From NCBI RefSeq assembly GCF_003076755.1, contig NZ_QDKM01000001.1, forward strand, positions 921,696 to 985,695: a stretch of DNA of 64,000 nt, given 5' to 3'. Positions 28,100 through 36,723 of the stretch are shown here, piece after piece. Under the pieces are notes generated by a model, which saw nothing but the letters and a program-made list of their open reading frames with translations, did not search any database and was not told where the DNA came from. Made by a program: the position numbers and the translations under genes. The stretch is from Pararhodobacter oceanensis (GTDB lineage Bacteria > Pseudomonadota > Alphaproteobacteria > Rhodobacterales > Rhodobacteraceae). How positions within the stretch are numbered: position 1 is the first letter of the stretch; each line of letters begins with the position of its first letter.

Positions 28100-28918
28100 T
28101 CACTCCCACATCGCGTGCAGCAATTGCAGCGCAGCATCCGGAGTTCGCGGGCCAAAGCCCAGCAGATAGCTGCCCTCCATGCGGATCACACGGCCATCGC
28201 GCACCGCCGGGGTCAGCGACAGCGCGGCATGGCTTTGCAAATCCGCGTCTTCAAGGCTGTGATCGCCGGTGCGCTCCATCATCACCAGCACATCAGGCGC
28301 GGCATTGGTGATCGCCTCATCGGTGATCTGCCGGTATCCCGAAAACCCCTGCAGCGCATTCTGCGCTCCGGCGAGATGCAGAATACCCTCGGCGGCGGTG
28401 TCACTACCGGCGGCGGTGATCTGCCCGCCCTGTGCGGTGAGGATGAACATCGCACGCAGGGGCGGATGGGCGGCGCGTGCCTCGGCCAGCGCGTCGAAAC
28501 TGGCCTGAACCTCGGCCTGAAGCGGCGCGGGATCGACGGACAGCGCCTGCCCCACTTCAGCGATCCGCTCGATCACCCCTTCGGCGGTGAAATCCGCGGT
28601 GATCCGCACCACCGGAATTTCGGTCGAGGCGACAAGATCCATGGTCTCGGGCGGGCCGGCGTCCGCATCGGCAAGGATCAGATCGGGATTGAGCGACAAC
28701 AGCCCCTCGGCCGAAAGCGCGCGCAGATACCCCAGATCGGGCAAGGCCTCGATTTCGGCCGGATAGGTCGAGGTCTGGTCACGCCCGACCAGCCGGTGGG
28801 TCTGACCAAGGGCGGCGGTGATTTCGGACAGCGCGCTGCCCGCAACCACCACACGTTCTTGCGCGGCTACTTGCAATGGGGCGGCCAAACAGGCCGCCAG
28901 AACAATGGCATAGCGCAT
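28100..28918 (-). CDS. hmuT: Periplasmic haem-binding protein
   Basis: 272 residues with a signal peptide (MRYAIVLAACLAAPLQVAAQ) and the class III binding-protein fold. Typical HmuT segments: ITAALGQTHRLVGRDQTSTYPAEIEALPDLGYLR near residue 30-65 and LVGRDQTSTYP, whose tyrosine is a plausible haem ligand, plus MFILTAQGGQITAAGSDTAA near 150. It starts 3 bp after hmuS stops and 3 bp before hmuU begins. Confidence 0.94.
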   Translation of the reverse strand: MRYAIVLAACLAAPLQVAAQERVVVAGSALSEITAALGQTHRLVGRDQTSTYPAEIEALPDLGYLRALSAEGLLSLNPDLILADADAGPPETMDLVASTEIPVVRITADFTAEGVIERIAEVGQALSVDPAPLQAEVQASFDALAEARAAHPPLRAMFILTAQGGQITAAGSDTAAEGILHLAGAQNALQGFSGYRQITDEAITNAAPDVLVMMERTGDHSLEDADLQSHAALSLTPAVRDGRVIRMEGSYLLGFGPRTPDAALQLLHAMWE

Positions 28919-28921
28919 GAA

Positions 28922-29944
28922 TCAGAGCCCCAGCGTGTTGGCGTATTCAGCCCAGCGCGCCGCATCGGCACCGCGCACGCCAAACATCTGCAGGATCAGC
29001 CCGCCCTCGGCGTCAAAGGCTTCGATCGAGATCACATCGCCCTGTTTCGTCGGTTTGCGCACCAACCAGACCTCGGCAACCTTGTCGGCGCGCAGATGCA
29101 GGTTGAACTTGGGGTCCAGCACGTTGATCCAGGGGCCCATCGGCTCGACACGGTGGATCGGGCCGCTGTGGATCTGGATACAGGCCTGATTGCCGACAAA
29201 TAGCATGATCGGGATGTTTTTCTCGGCCGCCCCATAGAGCGCAGCGGTCAGATCGGCAGGATCGAGCGCGCGCACATAGGGCGCACCAACGATGCGGTAA
29301 GCGCCGAGACGGTTCATGCGCAGCTTCGAGACCAGCCGCAGGAACTGATGGGTGTCGGTCATCCCGTCCCATTCCTTGCGCAGGATATCCAGCTTTTCGG
29401 GGTTCGACTTCGCCGCTTCCACCGGCAGGCGCGCCGTGGTCTCGATGTGGTCGGATTGATTCTCGACGCGCAGCTCGGCGACCAGAGCCTCAAAAGCCGC
29501 GACATCGGAATCGGCGCGCAGATGGACCTTATGCACCGCGTCACCGGCAGCATCAAAGACCTGCACCGAGCGCTTGTCGCCCTCGCTTACGGCGAACCCG
29601 TGCACCCAATGGCGCGGGAACATGCGCAGGTCGATATCCGGCCCCAGCACCATCGCGGCGTGCTGGCCCGAGCGGTAGTCCTCATAGCTGCCGTCGCGCT
29701 CATGCACCGCATGCTCGTTACGGGTCAGGGCCAGCACCGGCCCCAGCGTTGCGATTCGCGCGAACAGGGGATCGAGCGCCGGATCAATACGCACCACCGT
29801 CTCGCCATCGACGCGCGCGGCCAGCAATTCGGCCTCGCTCACGCCGAGTTGATCGGCCAGATCGCGGCTGCGGCGTTTGGGGTTGTCCTGAAGGGCCTGA
29901 CGCAGCTCGGAAGGGGCGCGGCCTAGAACGGTTGAAGTGGTCAT
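28922..29944 (-). CDS. hmuS: Haem-degrading/haem-carrier protein HmuS
   Basis: 340 residues, a duplicated HmuS/HemS-ChuX fold: first half RSRDLADQLGVSEAELLAAR to the SEGDKRSVQVFDAAGDAVHKV region, second half YVRALDPADLTAALYGAAE to QIHSGPIHRVEPMGPWINVLD. Family members bind haem in the cytoplasm and either hand it on or degrade it to release iron. It is the first gene of the hmu operon with AAGGAAG before the ATG. It is divergent from the exb/ton operon, so the shared 228-bp region probably holds iron-responsive control, though I could not recognise a known box. Confidence 0.94.
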   Translation of the reverse strand: MTTSTVLGRAPSELRQALQDNPKRRSRDLADQLGVSEAELLAARVDGETVVRIDPALDPLFARIATLGPVLALTRNEHAVHERDGSYEDYRSGQHAAMVLGPDIDLRMFPRHWVHGFAVSEGDKRSVQVFDAAGDAVHKVHLRADSDVAAFEALVAELRVENQSDHIETTARLPVEAAKSNPEKLDILRKEWDGMTDTHQFLRLVSKLRMNRLGAYRIVGAPYVRALDPADLTAALYGAAEKNIPIMLFVGNQACIQIHSGPIHRVEPMGPWINVLDPKFNLHLRADKVAEVWLVRKPTKQGDVISIEAFDAEGGLILQMFGVRGADAARWAEYANTLGL

Positions 29945-30172
29945 GGGGTCTTCCTTTTACAGCAGAGAGGCGGGTGCGGCGTGTCTGGCGAAAAGGCTGG
30001 ATGGCGCGGCGTATTGCGTGTGTTTCAATACTTGACTGGATTACTAGGGTATAATAGGCAAAACATGCAAGTGGAAAAAATGAAAAGATTTCCGCTGTTT
30101 CCTCATCCCGCCAGCCAGTGCTTTGCAGCCAACGGCCAGCCAGAACTCCAGCCCGAAATTTTTGGAGCACGC

Positions 30173-30583
30173 ATGGCTTCGCGACTGCTTACCCCGTTGA
30201 TCTGTCTTGGTCTTTCCCTGCCCCTTCCCGCCAGTGCCGATCCGGTACGACTGGAATTGAACGCCTTGCACCCGCGCGATGGCGCCTGCCAGCTGGTCTT
30301 TGTCGCGCAAAACGATGCCGAGGCGGATCTGTCGCGTCTGGTGCTGGAATCGGTGCTGTTTGATCGTACCGGCGGGGTCGCGGCGCTGACCCTGCTGGAC
30401 CTGCAAGACCTGCCCGCCGGCCATATGCGGGTGCGCTCTTTCGAGATTAACGGGCTGGCCTGTGACGGTCTCGGTCGGGTGCTGATCAACGGGGTGAATG
30501 ACTGCGCACCGGCGGATGCAGAGGGCTGCACCGAGGCGCTGGCGATCACCTCGCGGCTGGATGCGGTCGAGGTTCTGCAATGA
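30173..30583 (+). CDS. Small exported protein preceding exbB
   Basis: 136 residues from the ATG at 30173, chosen because GGAG precedes it and a signal peptide starts there (MASRLLTPLICLGLSLPLPASA). Upstream in-frame starts give a non-signal N-terminus. The mature part (PVRLELNALHPRDGACQLVF, then LLDLQDLPAGHMRVRSFEI) looks like a single beta-rich domain and contains four cysteines that could form two disulfides in the periplasm. I do not recognise a named family. It overlaps exbB by ATGA and is the first gene of the exb/ton operon, so it probably assists the Ton complex or haem uptake. Confidence 0.75.
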   Translation: MASRLLTPLICLGLSLPLPASADPVRLELNALHPRDGACQLVFVAQNDAEADLSRLVLESVLFDRTGGVAALTLLDLQDLPAGHMRVRSFEINGLACDGLGRVLINGVNDCAPADAEGCTEALAITSRLDAVEVLQ

Positions 30584-31260
30584 CCGCAATCCTTGAGCTA
30601 TTGGGCCGCGTCGCCGCTTTGGGCGGACCGGTGGTGATGATCCTGCTGGCGATGTCACTGGTCGCGACGGCTTTGGTGCTGGTGAAACTCTGGCAGTTCT
30701 ACCGGCTTGGTGTCGGGCGCCACGGGCAATTGACCGCGGCGCTGGCGGCTTGGGATGACGGGGCGGCGGGTCATGCGCAGCAGATCGCGGGCACGGCGCC
30801 CAGCCATCTGTCCGGCCTTGCGCAAGCGGCGCTGACGGCTGCGGTGCAATCGCAATTCGAGGATGCGGCCCTGCGCGCACGGCTCAGCAGTCTGGCCACG
30901 GCGCGGCTATCGGTGCTGTCCTCGGGGTTGCGCTTGCTGGATTCGGTGGCGCAGGTGGCGCCTTTGCTGGGGCTTTTCGGCACGGTTCTGGGCATGATCG
31001 AAGCGTTTCAGGGGCTGCAAGCGGCGGGGGCCTCGGTCGATCCTTCGGCGCTGGCGGGCGGCATCTGGGTGGCGCTGTTGACCACGGCGGTGGGGCTGGG
31101 CGTGGCGATGCCCGCGTCCTTGATCCTGTCGTGGCTCGATGCGCGGATCGCCCGCGAGGCGCAATTGGCCGAGCGGATCATCGACACCGCGCTCTGTGCC
31201 GGTCTGTCGCAACCCGCCGCCACGTCACACAGGAGCGCGCCGGTTCTGGCGCCGGCTTGA
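30580..31260 (+). CDS. exbB: ExbB/TolQ/MotA-family proton channel protein
   Basis: 226 residues with three membrane spans: ~15-35, ~115-140 (VAPLLGLFGTVLGMIEAFQGL, the family's conserved TM2) and ~160-185 (IWVALLTTAVGLGVAMPASLIL). Part of the ExbB-ExbD motor that uses the proton gradient to energise TonB. Its place beside hmu genes and before two exbD genes and tonB makes ExbB much more likely than TolQ. Confidence 0.92.
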   Translation: MTAILELLGRVAALGGPVVMILLAMSLVATALVLVKLWQFYRLGVGRHGQLTAALAAWDDGAAGHAQQIAGTAPSHLSGLAQAALTAAVQSQFEDAALRARLSSLATARLSVLSSGLRLLDSVAQVAPLLGLFGTVLGMIEAFQGLQAAGASVDPSALAGGIWVALLTTAVGLGVAMPASLILSWLDARIAREAQLAERIIDTALCAGLSQPAATSHRSAPVLAPA

Positions 31261-31270
31261 GAGCAATCCA

Positions 31271-31657
31271 ATGGGTCCGACCTCCCGCCTGACACCGCCG
31301 ACGCGGCGCAAACCGCTGTCGCTGACCTCACTGATCGATGTGATCTTTCTGCTGTTGCTGTTCTTCATGCTGACCTCGAGCTTCACCCGCTTTGGCGAAG
31401 TCGAATTGCTCTCCGAAGGCAGCGGCGCTGGTGCCGCCAGTGGGCAGGCGCCGGTGTTTGTGCAACTCGCGCCGGAGGAGCTGCGGGTGAACGCTGATCC
31501 GCTGTCACTTGAGGCGCTGCGTGACGGGTTGAGCGCGCGGGCGGGAGACGGCGGGTTGGTGTTGATTTCGCTTGCCGAAGGGGTCACCGCGCAGCGGCTG
31601 GTCGATGTTCTCACGGTTCTGCGCGGCGCCGAGTTCAGCGTGCGGGTGCTGTCATGA
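31271..31657 (+). CDS. exbD: ExbD-family biopolymer transport protein, copy 1
   Basis: 128 residues from the ATG at 31271. One N-terminal membrane span with the conserved aspartate (SLTSLIDVIFLLLLFFMLTSS, Asp near residue 21) and a periplasmic domain ending EFSVRVLS. The aspartate is the proton-carrying residue of the motor. The stop overlaps the second exbD start by ATGA. Two different ExbD subunits in a row are less usual than one. Confidence 0.9.
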   Translation: MGPTSRLTPPTRRKPLSLTSLIDVIFLLLLFFMLTSSFTRFGEVELLSEGSGAGAASGQAPVFVQLAPEELRVNADPLSLEALRDGLSARAGDGGLVLISLAEGVTAQRLVDVLTVLRGAEFSVRVLS

Positions 31658-32046
31658 GCCTGTTGACGCCGCCCAATCGCACCCGCGGTGATAGCACCAT
31701 CGGCTTGATTAACATCGTTTTTCTGATGCTGATCTTCTTTCTGATCGCGGGCACGATTGCGCCCTCGCTGGGTGGCGGCATCGCCTTGATGCGACTGAGT
31801 GATCCGCAGACCCAGACCCCGCCCGACGCTTTGGTGCTGCGCGCTGACGGGCAGATGGAACTGGACGGGATGGCCTTGGGCGATGACGCCAGCACCGGCG
31901 CCGAGGCCTATTTGGCAAGCCTGACGGATCGCAGCGTTGCGCGGCTGCTGCCCGACCGCGACGCGCCGGCGGCGGTAATGGTGCAGGTGGCAAATGCCCT
32001 GCGCCAAGGCGGCGCGGAGCGGGTTGTCGTATTGGGCGAGAAATAA
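31654..32046 (+). CDS. ExbD-family biopolymer transport protein, copy 2
   Basis: 130 residues. One membrane span at ~17-38; the segment reads TIGLINIVFLMLIFFLIAGT, so asparagine stands where copy 1 and typical ExbD have the proton-carrying aspartate (LIDVIF becomes LINIVF). The periplasmic domain (LRADGQMELDGMALGDD and NALRQGGAERVVVLGEK) is ExbD-like. This copy therefore cannot carry protons in the normal way and may act as a structural partner to copy 1 in a hetero-assembly. TonB follows after 5 bp. Confidence 0.88.
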   Translation: MSLLTPPNRTRGDSTIGLINIVFLMLIFFLIAGTIAPSLGGGIALMRLSDPQTQTPPDALVLRADGQMELDGMALGDDASTGAEAYLASLTDRSVARLLPDRDAPAAVMVQVANALRQGGAERVVVLGEK

Positions 32047-32051
32047 GGGCA

Positions 32052-33098
32052 ATGACGGTGGCGGTTCAGAATTCCTTGGCAGGGTCAACGCGGCTCGATT
32101 GGCGTATCGTCGGGCTGGCGGCGGTGATTTCGGCGGCGGCGCATGGCGCGGTTCTGGCGGGGTTTGCCCCGTCGACGCCGCCGGTGCAGATGGCCGGTGG
32201 CGCGGGCGAAGGGCTGGCGGCTCTGGGCAATGATTTTCAGGATTTCACCCAAGGCGCGCTGCCCTCGTCGGCCAGTTCCGCCCAGCAAACCGAGACCGAG
32301 CCCGCCGAGCCGACACCGGTGGAGCGGGTGACACATGCGCCCGAAGTGACGCAAGCGCCCAGCACCACCGCCGAACAGGCGCCGCGTGTTCCTGCCGAGC
32401 AAGCGCCGGTCTCCCCGCGTGATGCCGCGCGCCCTAGTGACATACAGGAAGCTGCGCCACCTACCGCAGCGCCGGCATTGGTCAGCCCCTCATTGGCCGC
32501 GCTGACTCCGGATATCGCGACCGCGGCGCAGCCGAATGTGGAAACCGCACAAACCGCGCCGCCAGCGCAGGCGGCAGAGGCCACGATCGAGAGCGCGCCC
32601 CCGCCGCCGCCCGAGATCGTGCAGGCGCAGCCCGAGGTGCAGGTGCAACAGGCGCAGGCCGACACCCCGCGGCCACCACGCCGCCCGCAGCCGCCCGCTG
32701 AACGCACTCAATCGGCCAGCGCGGCGCAGGCGGCAGGCGATTCCGAGCGCAATGCGCGGCGTGGCACATCCGATGGTGGTCAGGGTCAGGCGGCGCAGGC
32801 CTCGACCTCGGCCGCCGATACCGGAGCGGCGGGCAATGCGGCGGTGTCGAATTATCCCGGACAGGTCATGCGCCGCATCCAGCGGGTGCGGCAGCGGCGG
32901 GTGCGCGGCAGCGGCGTTGCGCTGGTCGGCTTTACCATTGCACGCAACGGCGGTCTGGCCTCGGCGCAGATCGCGCGCAGTTCCGGCACCCCCGCGCTGG
33001 ACCGCGCCGCGCTCGAGCATATCCGGCGTGCGGCGCCATTCCCCGCGCCGCCAGCCGGTGCGCAAACGCGGTTTTCTTTTGAGTTCGCCTCTCGCTAG
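32052..33098 (+). CDS. tonB: TonB-family energy transducer
   Basis: 348 residues: one N-terminal membrane anchor (~15-37, GLAAVISAAAHGAVLAGFAPS), a long Pro/Ala/Glu/Gln-rich periplasm-spanning linker (~60-250), and a C-terminal TonB domain (~265-348, NYPGQVMRRIQRVRQRRVRG to FSFEFASR). AAGGGCA precedes the ATG. It transmits motor energy to the haem receptor. Last gene of the exb/ton operon. Confidence 0.92.
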   Translation: MTVAVQNSLAGSTRLDWRIVGLAAVISAAAHGAVLAGFAPSTPPVQMAGGAGEGLAALGNDFQDFTQGALPSSASSAQQTETEPAEPTPVERVTHAPEVTQAPSTTAEQAPRVPAEQAPVSPRDAARPSDIQEAAPPTAAPALVSPSLAALTPDIATAAQPNVETAQTAPPAQAAEATIESAPPPPPEIVQAQPEVQVQQAQADTPRPPRRPQPPAERTQSASAAQAAGDSERNARRGTSDGGQGQAAQASTSAADTGAAGNAAVSNYPGQVMRRIQRVRQRRVRGSGVALVGFTIARNGGLASAQIARSSGTPALDRAALEHIRRAAPFPAPPAGAQTRFSFEFASR

Positions 33099-33550
33099 GC
33101 GCTGCCGGGCTCACTGCGCTACCATTGCGGCGCGCGGTCAAACGTTGGTTTGTCAATGGTGCGTTTGCGGAGACATGCCGCGGAACGGTCTGGTGACTAG
33201 AGCTTCGGCTGGTTTGCGCTCGCCGCGTAGTCTGGCCAAGCCCTGCGGGGTAACTGGTGCGACGCGAACCTGTCCTGAAACTTGGCGGCGGTTCGGCGTG
33301 GATTGATCTTTGGCGTCAGCCGATTGCCGGTTTGCCGGTGGGTGTTGCCATCGATGATCTTGGGTGAAATCAACCGGTTGGACGTAGTTAGAAGATTTGA
33401 AACGCAGATGCGGCGGGGGTGATATCCCCCGCCGCTGGCGCTTTCATCGGTGTCGCGGTCTATGCGAATGGCATCGTCACCTGTTGAGGCCGCCGTTGCA
33501 GGGCAGACGCGCTGGCCCCAACTGGTGCATTCCGCGCAACGCGAGTTGGC
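33099..33550. other. 452-bp intergenic region between tonB and EF-hand gene
   Basis: Between convergent genes. Apart from the perfect hairpin at 33410-33435 I see no gene, repeat or RNA. Open frames here are short and lack recognisable content. Confidence 0.6.
33410..33435. terminator. Perfect 10-bp hairpin between convergent genes
   Basis: GCGGCGGGGG and CCCCCGCCGC pair perfectly around a 6-nt loop (TGATAT). There is no U-run on either strand, but the position between convergent tonB and the EF-hand gene fits a bidirectional terminator. Confidence 0.5.
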
Positions 33551-34198
33551 TTAGTCCTGACGGTCTCCACCGCGGTCGCCGCGGCGGGGGTGGTCGCCAT
33601 CACGGTCGGGGCCGCCGCGGTCAGGTCCACCACGGTCGGGACCACCGCGATCCGGGCCACCACGCTCGCCGCCACGGTCTCCGCCACGCTCGCCACCGCG
33701 GCGCTCATGATCGGCGCGGTCCAGTTGCCCGTCGCCATTGCGGTCCATCTGCGCGACGATGGAGCCAAAGCGGCCGTCCATCTCGGCTTGGGTCACCACG
33801 CCGTCACCATCCGCGTCAAGCTCCTGGAACGTATCGACCATACGGTCGCGGGTCAGCTCCAGATAGATGGTCTCGAATTCACTCAGCGAGATATCGCCCT
33901 CGCCGGTGGTATCGGCGCCCGCAACCAACGCGCTGCGGAAACTGTCGATCTCGGCCTGGGTGACCGCGCCGTCGCCATCAGCGTCGATGCTGGTGATGAT
34001 CTGGCCCATGAAGCCGCGCGGCCCACGCTCGCCATGACCATGGCGCATATCAGCGCGTTTGGCACCGCTATCCTGCATGGTCACCTCGCCTTGCGGCAGG
34101 CGCGTTTCAGCGGCGGTGAGCGAGGTGGCAGCAGTCGCACCCGACAAAAGCGTGGCGACAACAACAAAGCCGGCGGGGATCAGTTTCGAGGTTTTCAT
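33551..34198 (-). CDS. Exported four-EF-hand calcium-binding protein with Gly/Arg/Asp tail
   Basis: 215 residues from the ATG at 34198 (AAGGACTGACT upstream; a signal peptide starts there: MKTSKLIPAGFVVVATLLSG). Four EF-hand loops are visible, roughly DADGDGAVTQAE, ADTTGEGDISLSE, DADGDGVVTQAE and DRNGDGQLDRAD; loop 2 is less canonical. The last ~45 residues are a low-complexity tail rich in GGPDRG units. Likely binds calcium in the periplasm or outside. It is divergent from a response regulator/kinase pair 240 bp away, a common arrangement when the pair controls or is modulated by the exported protein. Confidence 0.88.
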   Translation of the reverse strand: MKTSKLIPAGFVVVATLLSGATAATSLTAAETRLPQGEVTMQDSGAKRADMRHGHGERGPRGFMGQIITSIDADGDGAVTQAEIDSFRSALVAGADTTGEGDISLSEFETIYLELTRDRMVDTFQELDADGDGVVTQAEMDGRFGSIVAQMDRNGDGQLDRADHERRGGERGGDRGGERGGPDRGGPDRGGPDRGGPDRDGDHPRRGDRGGDRQD

Positions 34199-34438
34199 AG
34201 TCAGTCCTTTCGGGTTTTCAACGAAGGCGGTCTTGCCTTGTGAACCCAACCTAGGGGCTCTTGCGCGGCGATGTGTGTCAGTGCCCAGCGCCGTTTGTCG
34301 CCACCTGTCACAGGCGGCTCGGCTGATACATCTTGCGACAATTCAGCCCCGAAAAAACCCGCCACTCGGTTGATTTTCACGGCAAAACGGGCGCAACTGG
34401 CGTCAGGAAAGGCGCTCACTGCCTGTAAGGAGACCTTC

Positions 34439-35173
34439 GTGACCGATCCGATTGCGCCGCAGATCCTGATCGTCGATGACGCCCGCGACATTCGCGAGCC
34501 GCTGGGCCAGTATCTGCGCAAACAGGGGTTTCGCACCCGGCTGGCCGCGAATGCTGCCGAAGCACGCGAAATCCTTGCCGAGGCCGGTATCCATATGGTG
34601 GTGCTCGATATCATGATGCCGGGTGAGGACGGGTTGAGCCTGTGCCGCTGGCTGGTCGCCCATGACGGGCCGCCGGTGCTGTTGCTGACCGCGATGGCGG
34701 ATGAGACCGACCGCATTGTCGGGCTGGAACTGGGCGCGGATGATTATCTGGTCAAACCCTTCAACCCGCGCGAGTTGCTGGCACGGGTGCGGGCGATCCT
34801 GCGCCGCGCGCCGCCGGAGGTCGCGGCACCGCCCAGCGGGCGACGGGTCTTTGCCGGTTGGCTGCATGATCCCGATGCGCTGAGCCTTGCCCATGAAGAT
34901 GGCCGCAGGGTCGATCTGACCAGTGCCGAAAACCGCCTGCTGGGGATATTTCTGGACCAGCCGCGCCATGTGATGAGCCGGGCGACACTGCTGGATCTGA
35001 CCGCCGGACGCGAGGCCAAAGCCTATGACCGCGCGATTGACAACCAGATCAGCCGGTTGCGCCGGAAAATCGAGGATGATCCGAAAAAGCCGCAAATTCT
35101 GGTGACCGAATGGGGCGGCGGCTATCGGCTGGTGGCGGAGGTCGCGCCCGAAGGGCCGGAGCACGGCGCATGA
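34439..35173 (+). CDS. OmpR-type response regulator
   Basis: 244 residues from the GTG at 34439, chosen for the AAGGAG at about 34427-34432 and because homology starts at APQILIVDDARD. Receiver domain ~7-120 with phospho-acceptor aspartate in VVLDIMMPGEDG (~residue 53) and lysine in YLVKPFNPRE (~105). Winged-helix domain ~140-240 (LTSAENRLLGIFLDQPRHVMSR). Overlaps the histidine kinase by ATGA. Probable targets include the divergent EF-hand gene. Confidence 0.93.
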   Translation: MTDPIAPQILIVDDARDIREPLGQYLRKQGFRTRLAANAAEAREILAEAGIHMVVLDIMMPGEDGLSLCRWLVAHDGPPVLLLTAMADETDRIVGLELGADDYLVKPFNPRELLARVRAILRRAPPEVAAPPSGRRVFAGWLHDPDALSLAHEDGRRVDLTSAENRLLGIFLDQPRHVMSRATLLDLTAGREAKAYDRAIDNQISRLRRKIEDDPKKPQILVTEWGGGYRLVAEVAPEGPEHGA

Positions 35174-36552
35174 TCCGGCTCAGGGATCTGGCCCCGGATA
35201 CGCTGGCGCGGCAATTTACCCTGCTGTTGGCGGCGGCAATACTGGGGGCCAATCTGCTTGGCCTGCTGGTCTTGAGCCTGCAGCAACAACAGCTTGACCG
35301 GCAGACCGTCGATGATCAATGGATCGAGCGGATCGCCTCGCTGGTGCCCGCGCTGGACAGTGTCGATAGCGAAATCCGCGGTTTGATCGCCCGAGAGGCA
35401 TCGACGCCTTTCACCTATATGCGTGTGGAACCCGCGCCATTGCTGACTGCATCCGATGATGACCGCCGCTCGCTCTATATCGCGCGCGGGCTGGTTGAAG
35501 CCTTGGGCGGGCATCAGGTGTTTGTTTCCCATGCCTCGGCGATACCGCGACAGAACCGCACCGAGGCCCCACCAAATGAGGCCCCGCCGAATGAGCCACC
35601 GGCACCGGCGGGGCTGGCGGTGACCGTGGCGCTTGATGGTGGGGCTTCTGGTGCGGAATGGCTCAATCTGCTGGCCGCGCCCGGCCCCGAGCGTCCGGGC
35701 CTGATCAGCGTCAAAAGCCGTCCGTTCCTGACCTTTCTCGGGCTGTCGCTGCTTTGCGTGCTTGGCGTTGGTGCGCTGTTTGCCAGCCGGTTGACGAAGC
35801 CGCTGCGACAACTCTCCGAGGCCGCACAGGCCGCCGGTCGTGGTGATCGCAGCGCAAGGGTGCCTGAGGGTGGCGCGCGCGAGATGCGCGAGGCGGCGCG
35901 CGCGTTCAACGCCATGCAGGCCGAGATTTCCCGGTTTGACGCCGAACGCATGCGGTTGCTGGCAGCGGTGGGCCATGATCTGCGCACGCCGATGACCAGC
36001 CTGCGGATCCGCGCCGAGATGGTCGAGGATGACGAACAACGCGCGGCAATGGTGCGTTCGCTCGATGAAATGACGGTGATGGCGGATGGGCTGATTACCT
36101 ATGCCAAAGACGGGCGCGACTCGGAGCCTATGGCGGCGCTCGATCTTGATCCGCTGCTGGCAGAGCTGTGTCGGGATCGCGGCGCCTCCTATACTGGCGG
36201 CGAGGATCTGCAGGTGAGCGGTCGCCGCGTCGGTCTGGGGCGCGCGATTGGCAATCTGATCGACAATGCGCTGCGCTATGGTGGCGGCGCCGCGGTGAGC
36301 CTGAGCCGCAGCAAGGATTGCGCGGTGATAAGCATCGACGACAACGGCCCCGGGATTCCGGCGGAACGGCTGGAGGATATGTTCCTGCCCTTCACCCGTG
36401 GCGAGGACAGCCGCAGTAACGAGACCGGCGGCGCGGGGCTCGGGTTGTCGATTGCGCGGGCGATCATCATTGCCCATGGTGGCAGGCTCACGCTCGAGAA
36501 CCGGGCCGAGGGCGGGCTGAGGGCACGGATTTCGCTGCAATTGGCGCGGTAG
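35170..36552 (+). CDS. Sensor histidine kinase
   Basis: 460 residues from the ATG overlapping the regulator's stop. Two membrane spans (~16-38 and ~180-200) enclose a ~140-residue periplasmic sensor that contains a proline-rich doublet (EAPPNEAPPNEPPAP). HAMP domain ~200-250; phospho-acceptor histidine in VGHDLRTPMTSL (~275); ATP-binding boxes NLIDNAL, DNGPGIP and GAGLGLSIA. The proline-rich stretch in a sensor domain is unusual. Signal unknown; calcium or cation levels are a guess from the EF-hand neighbour. Confidence 0.93.
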   Translation: MIRLRDLAPDTLARQFTLLLAAAILGANLLGLLVLSLQQQQLDRQTVDDQWIERIASLVPALDSVDSEIRGLIAREASTPFTYMRVEPAPLLTASDDDRRSLYIARGLVEALGGHQVFVSHASAIPRQNRTEAPPNEAPPNEPPAPAGLAVTVALDGGASGAEWLNLLAAPGPERPGLISVKSRPFLTFLGLSLLCVLGVGALFASRLTKPLRQLSEAAQAAGRGDRSARVPEGGAREMREAARAFNAMQAEISRFDAERMRLLAAVGHDLRTPMTSLRIRAEMVEDDEQRAAMVRSLDEMTVMADGLITYAKDGRDSEPMAALDLDPLLAELCRDRGASYTGGEDLQVSGRRVGLGRAIGNLIDNALRYGGGAAVSLSRSKDCAVISIDDNGPGIPAERLEDMFLPFTRGEDSRSNETGGAGLGLSIARAIIIAHGGRLTLENRAEGGLRARISLQLAR

Positions 36553-36723
36553 AGGGGTTCAGCGACGGCTGAGCTATCGCGAGATAGTCGGGTGCGTGGT
36601 TTTCGCGATCCGCTCCCTATTGGCTGAGCCAAGTCTTTGATGCTTAGAGAAAAATGCGATCCGGCCCTTTGGGGTTAACTGCGGCAGCCCCCCTGCCCCA
36701 TCAACCCTGCGCTGGCATCCTAT

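Noticed and set aside
30032..30055. TTGACT and TATAAT upstream of the exb operon as a promoter
   Set aside because: The spacer is only 12 bp, too short for a standard promoter; other pairings of the same boxes are weaker. The region probably holds promoters but the boxes cannot be fixed.
29945..30172. Fur, Irr or RirA box in the hmu/exb divergent region
   Set aside because: I looked for known iron-response patterns and found none convincing, although iron control is expected.
36574..36587. Short hairpin CTATC-GCGA-GATAG after the histidine kinase
   Set aside because: Only 5 bp and no T-run; not enough for a terminator call.
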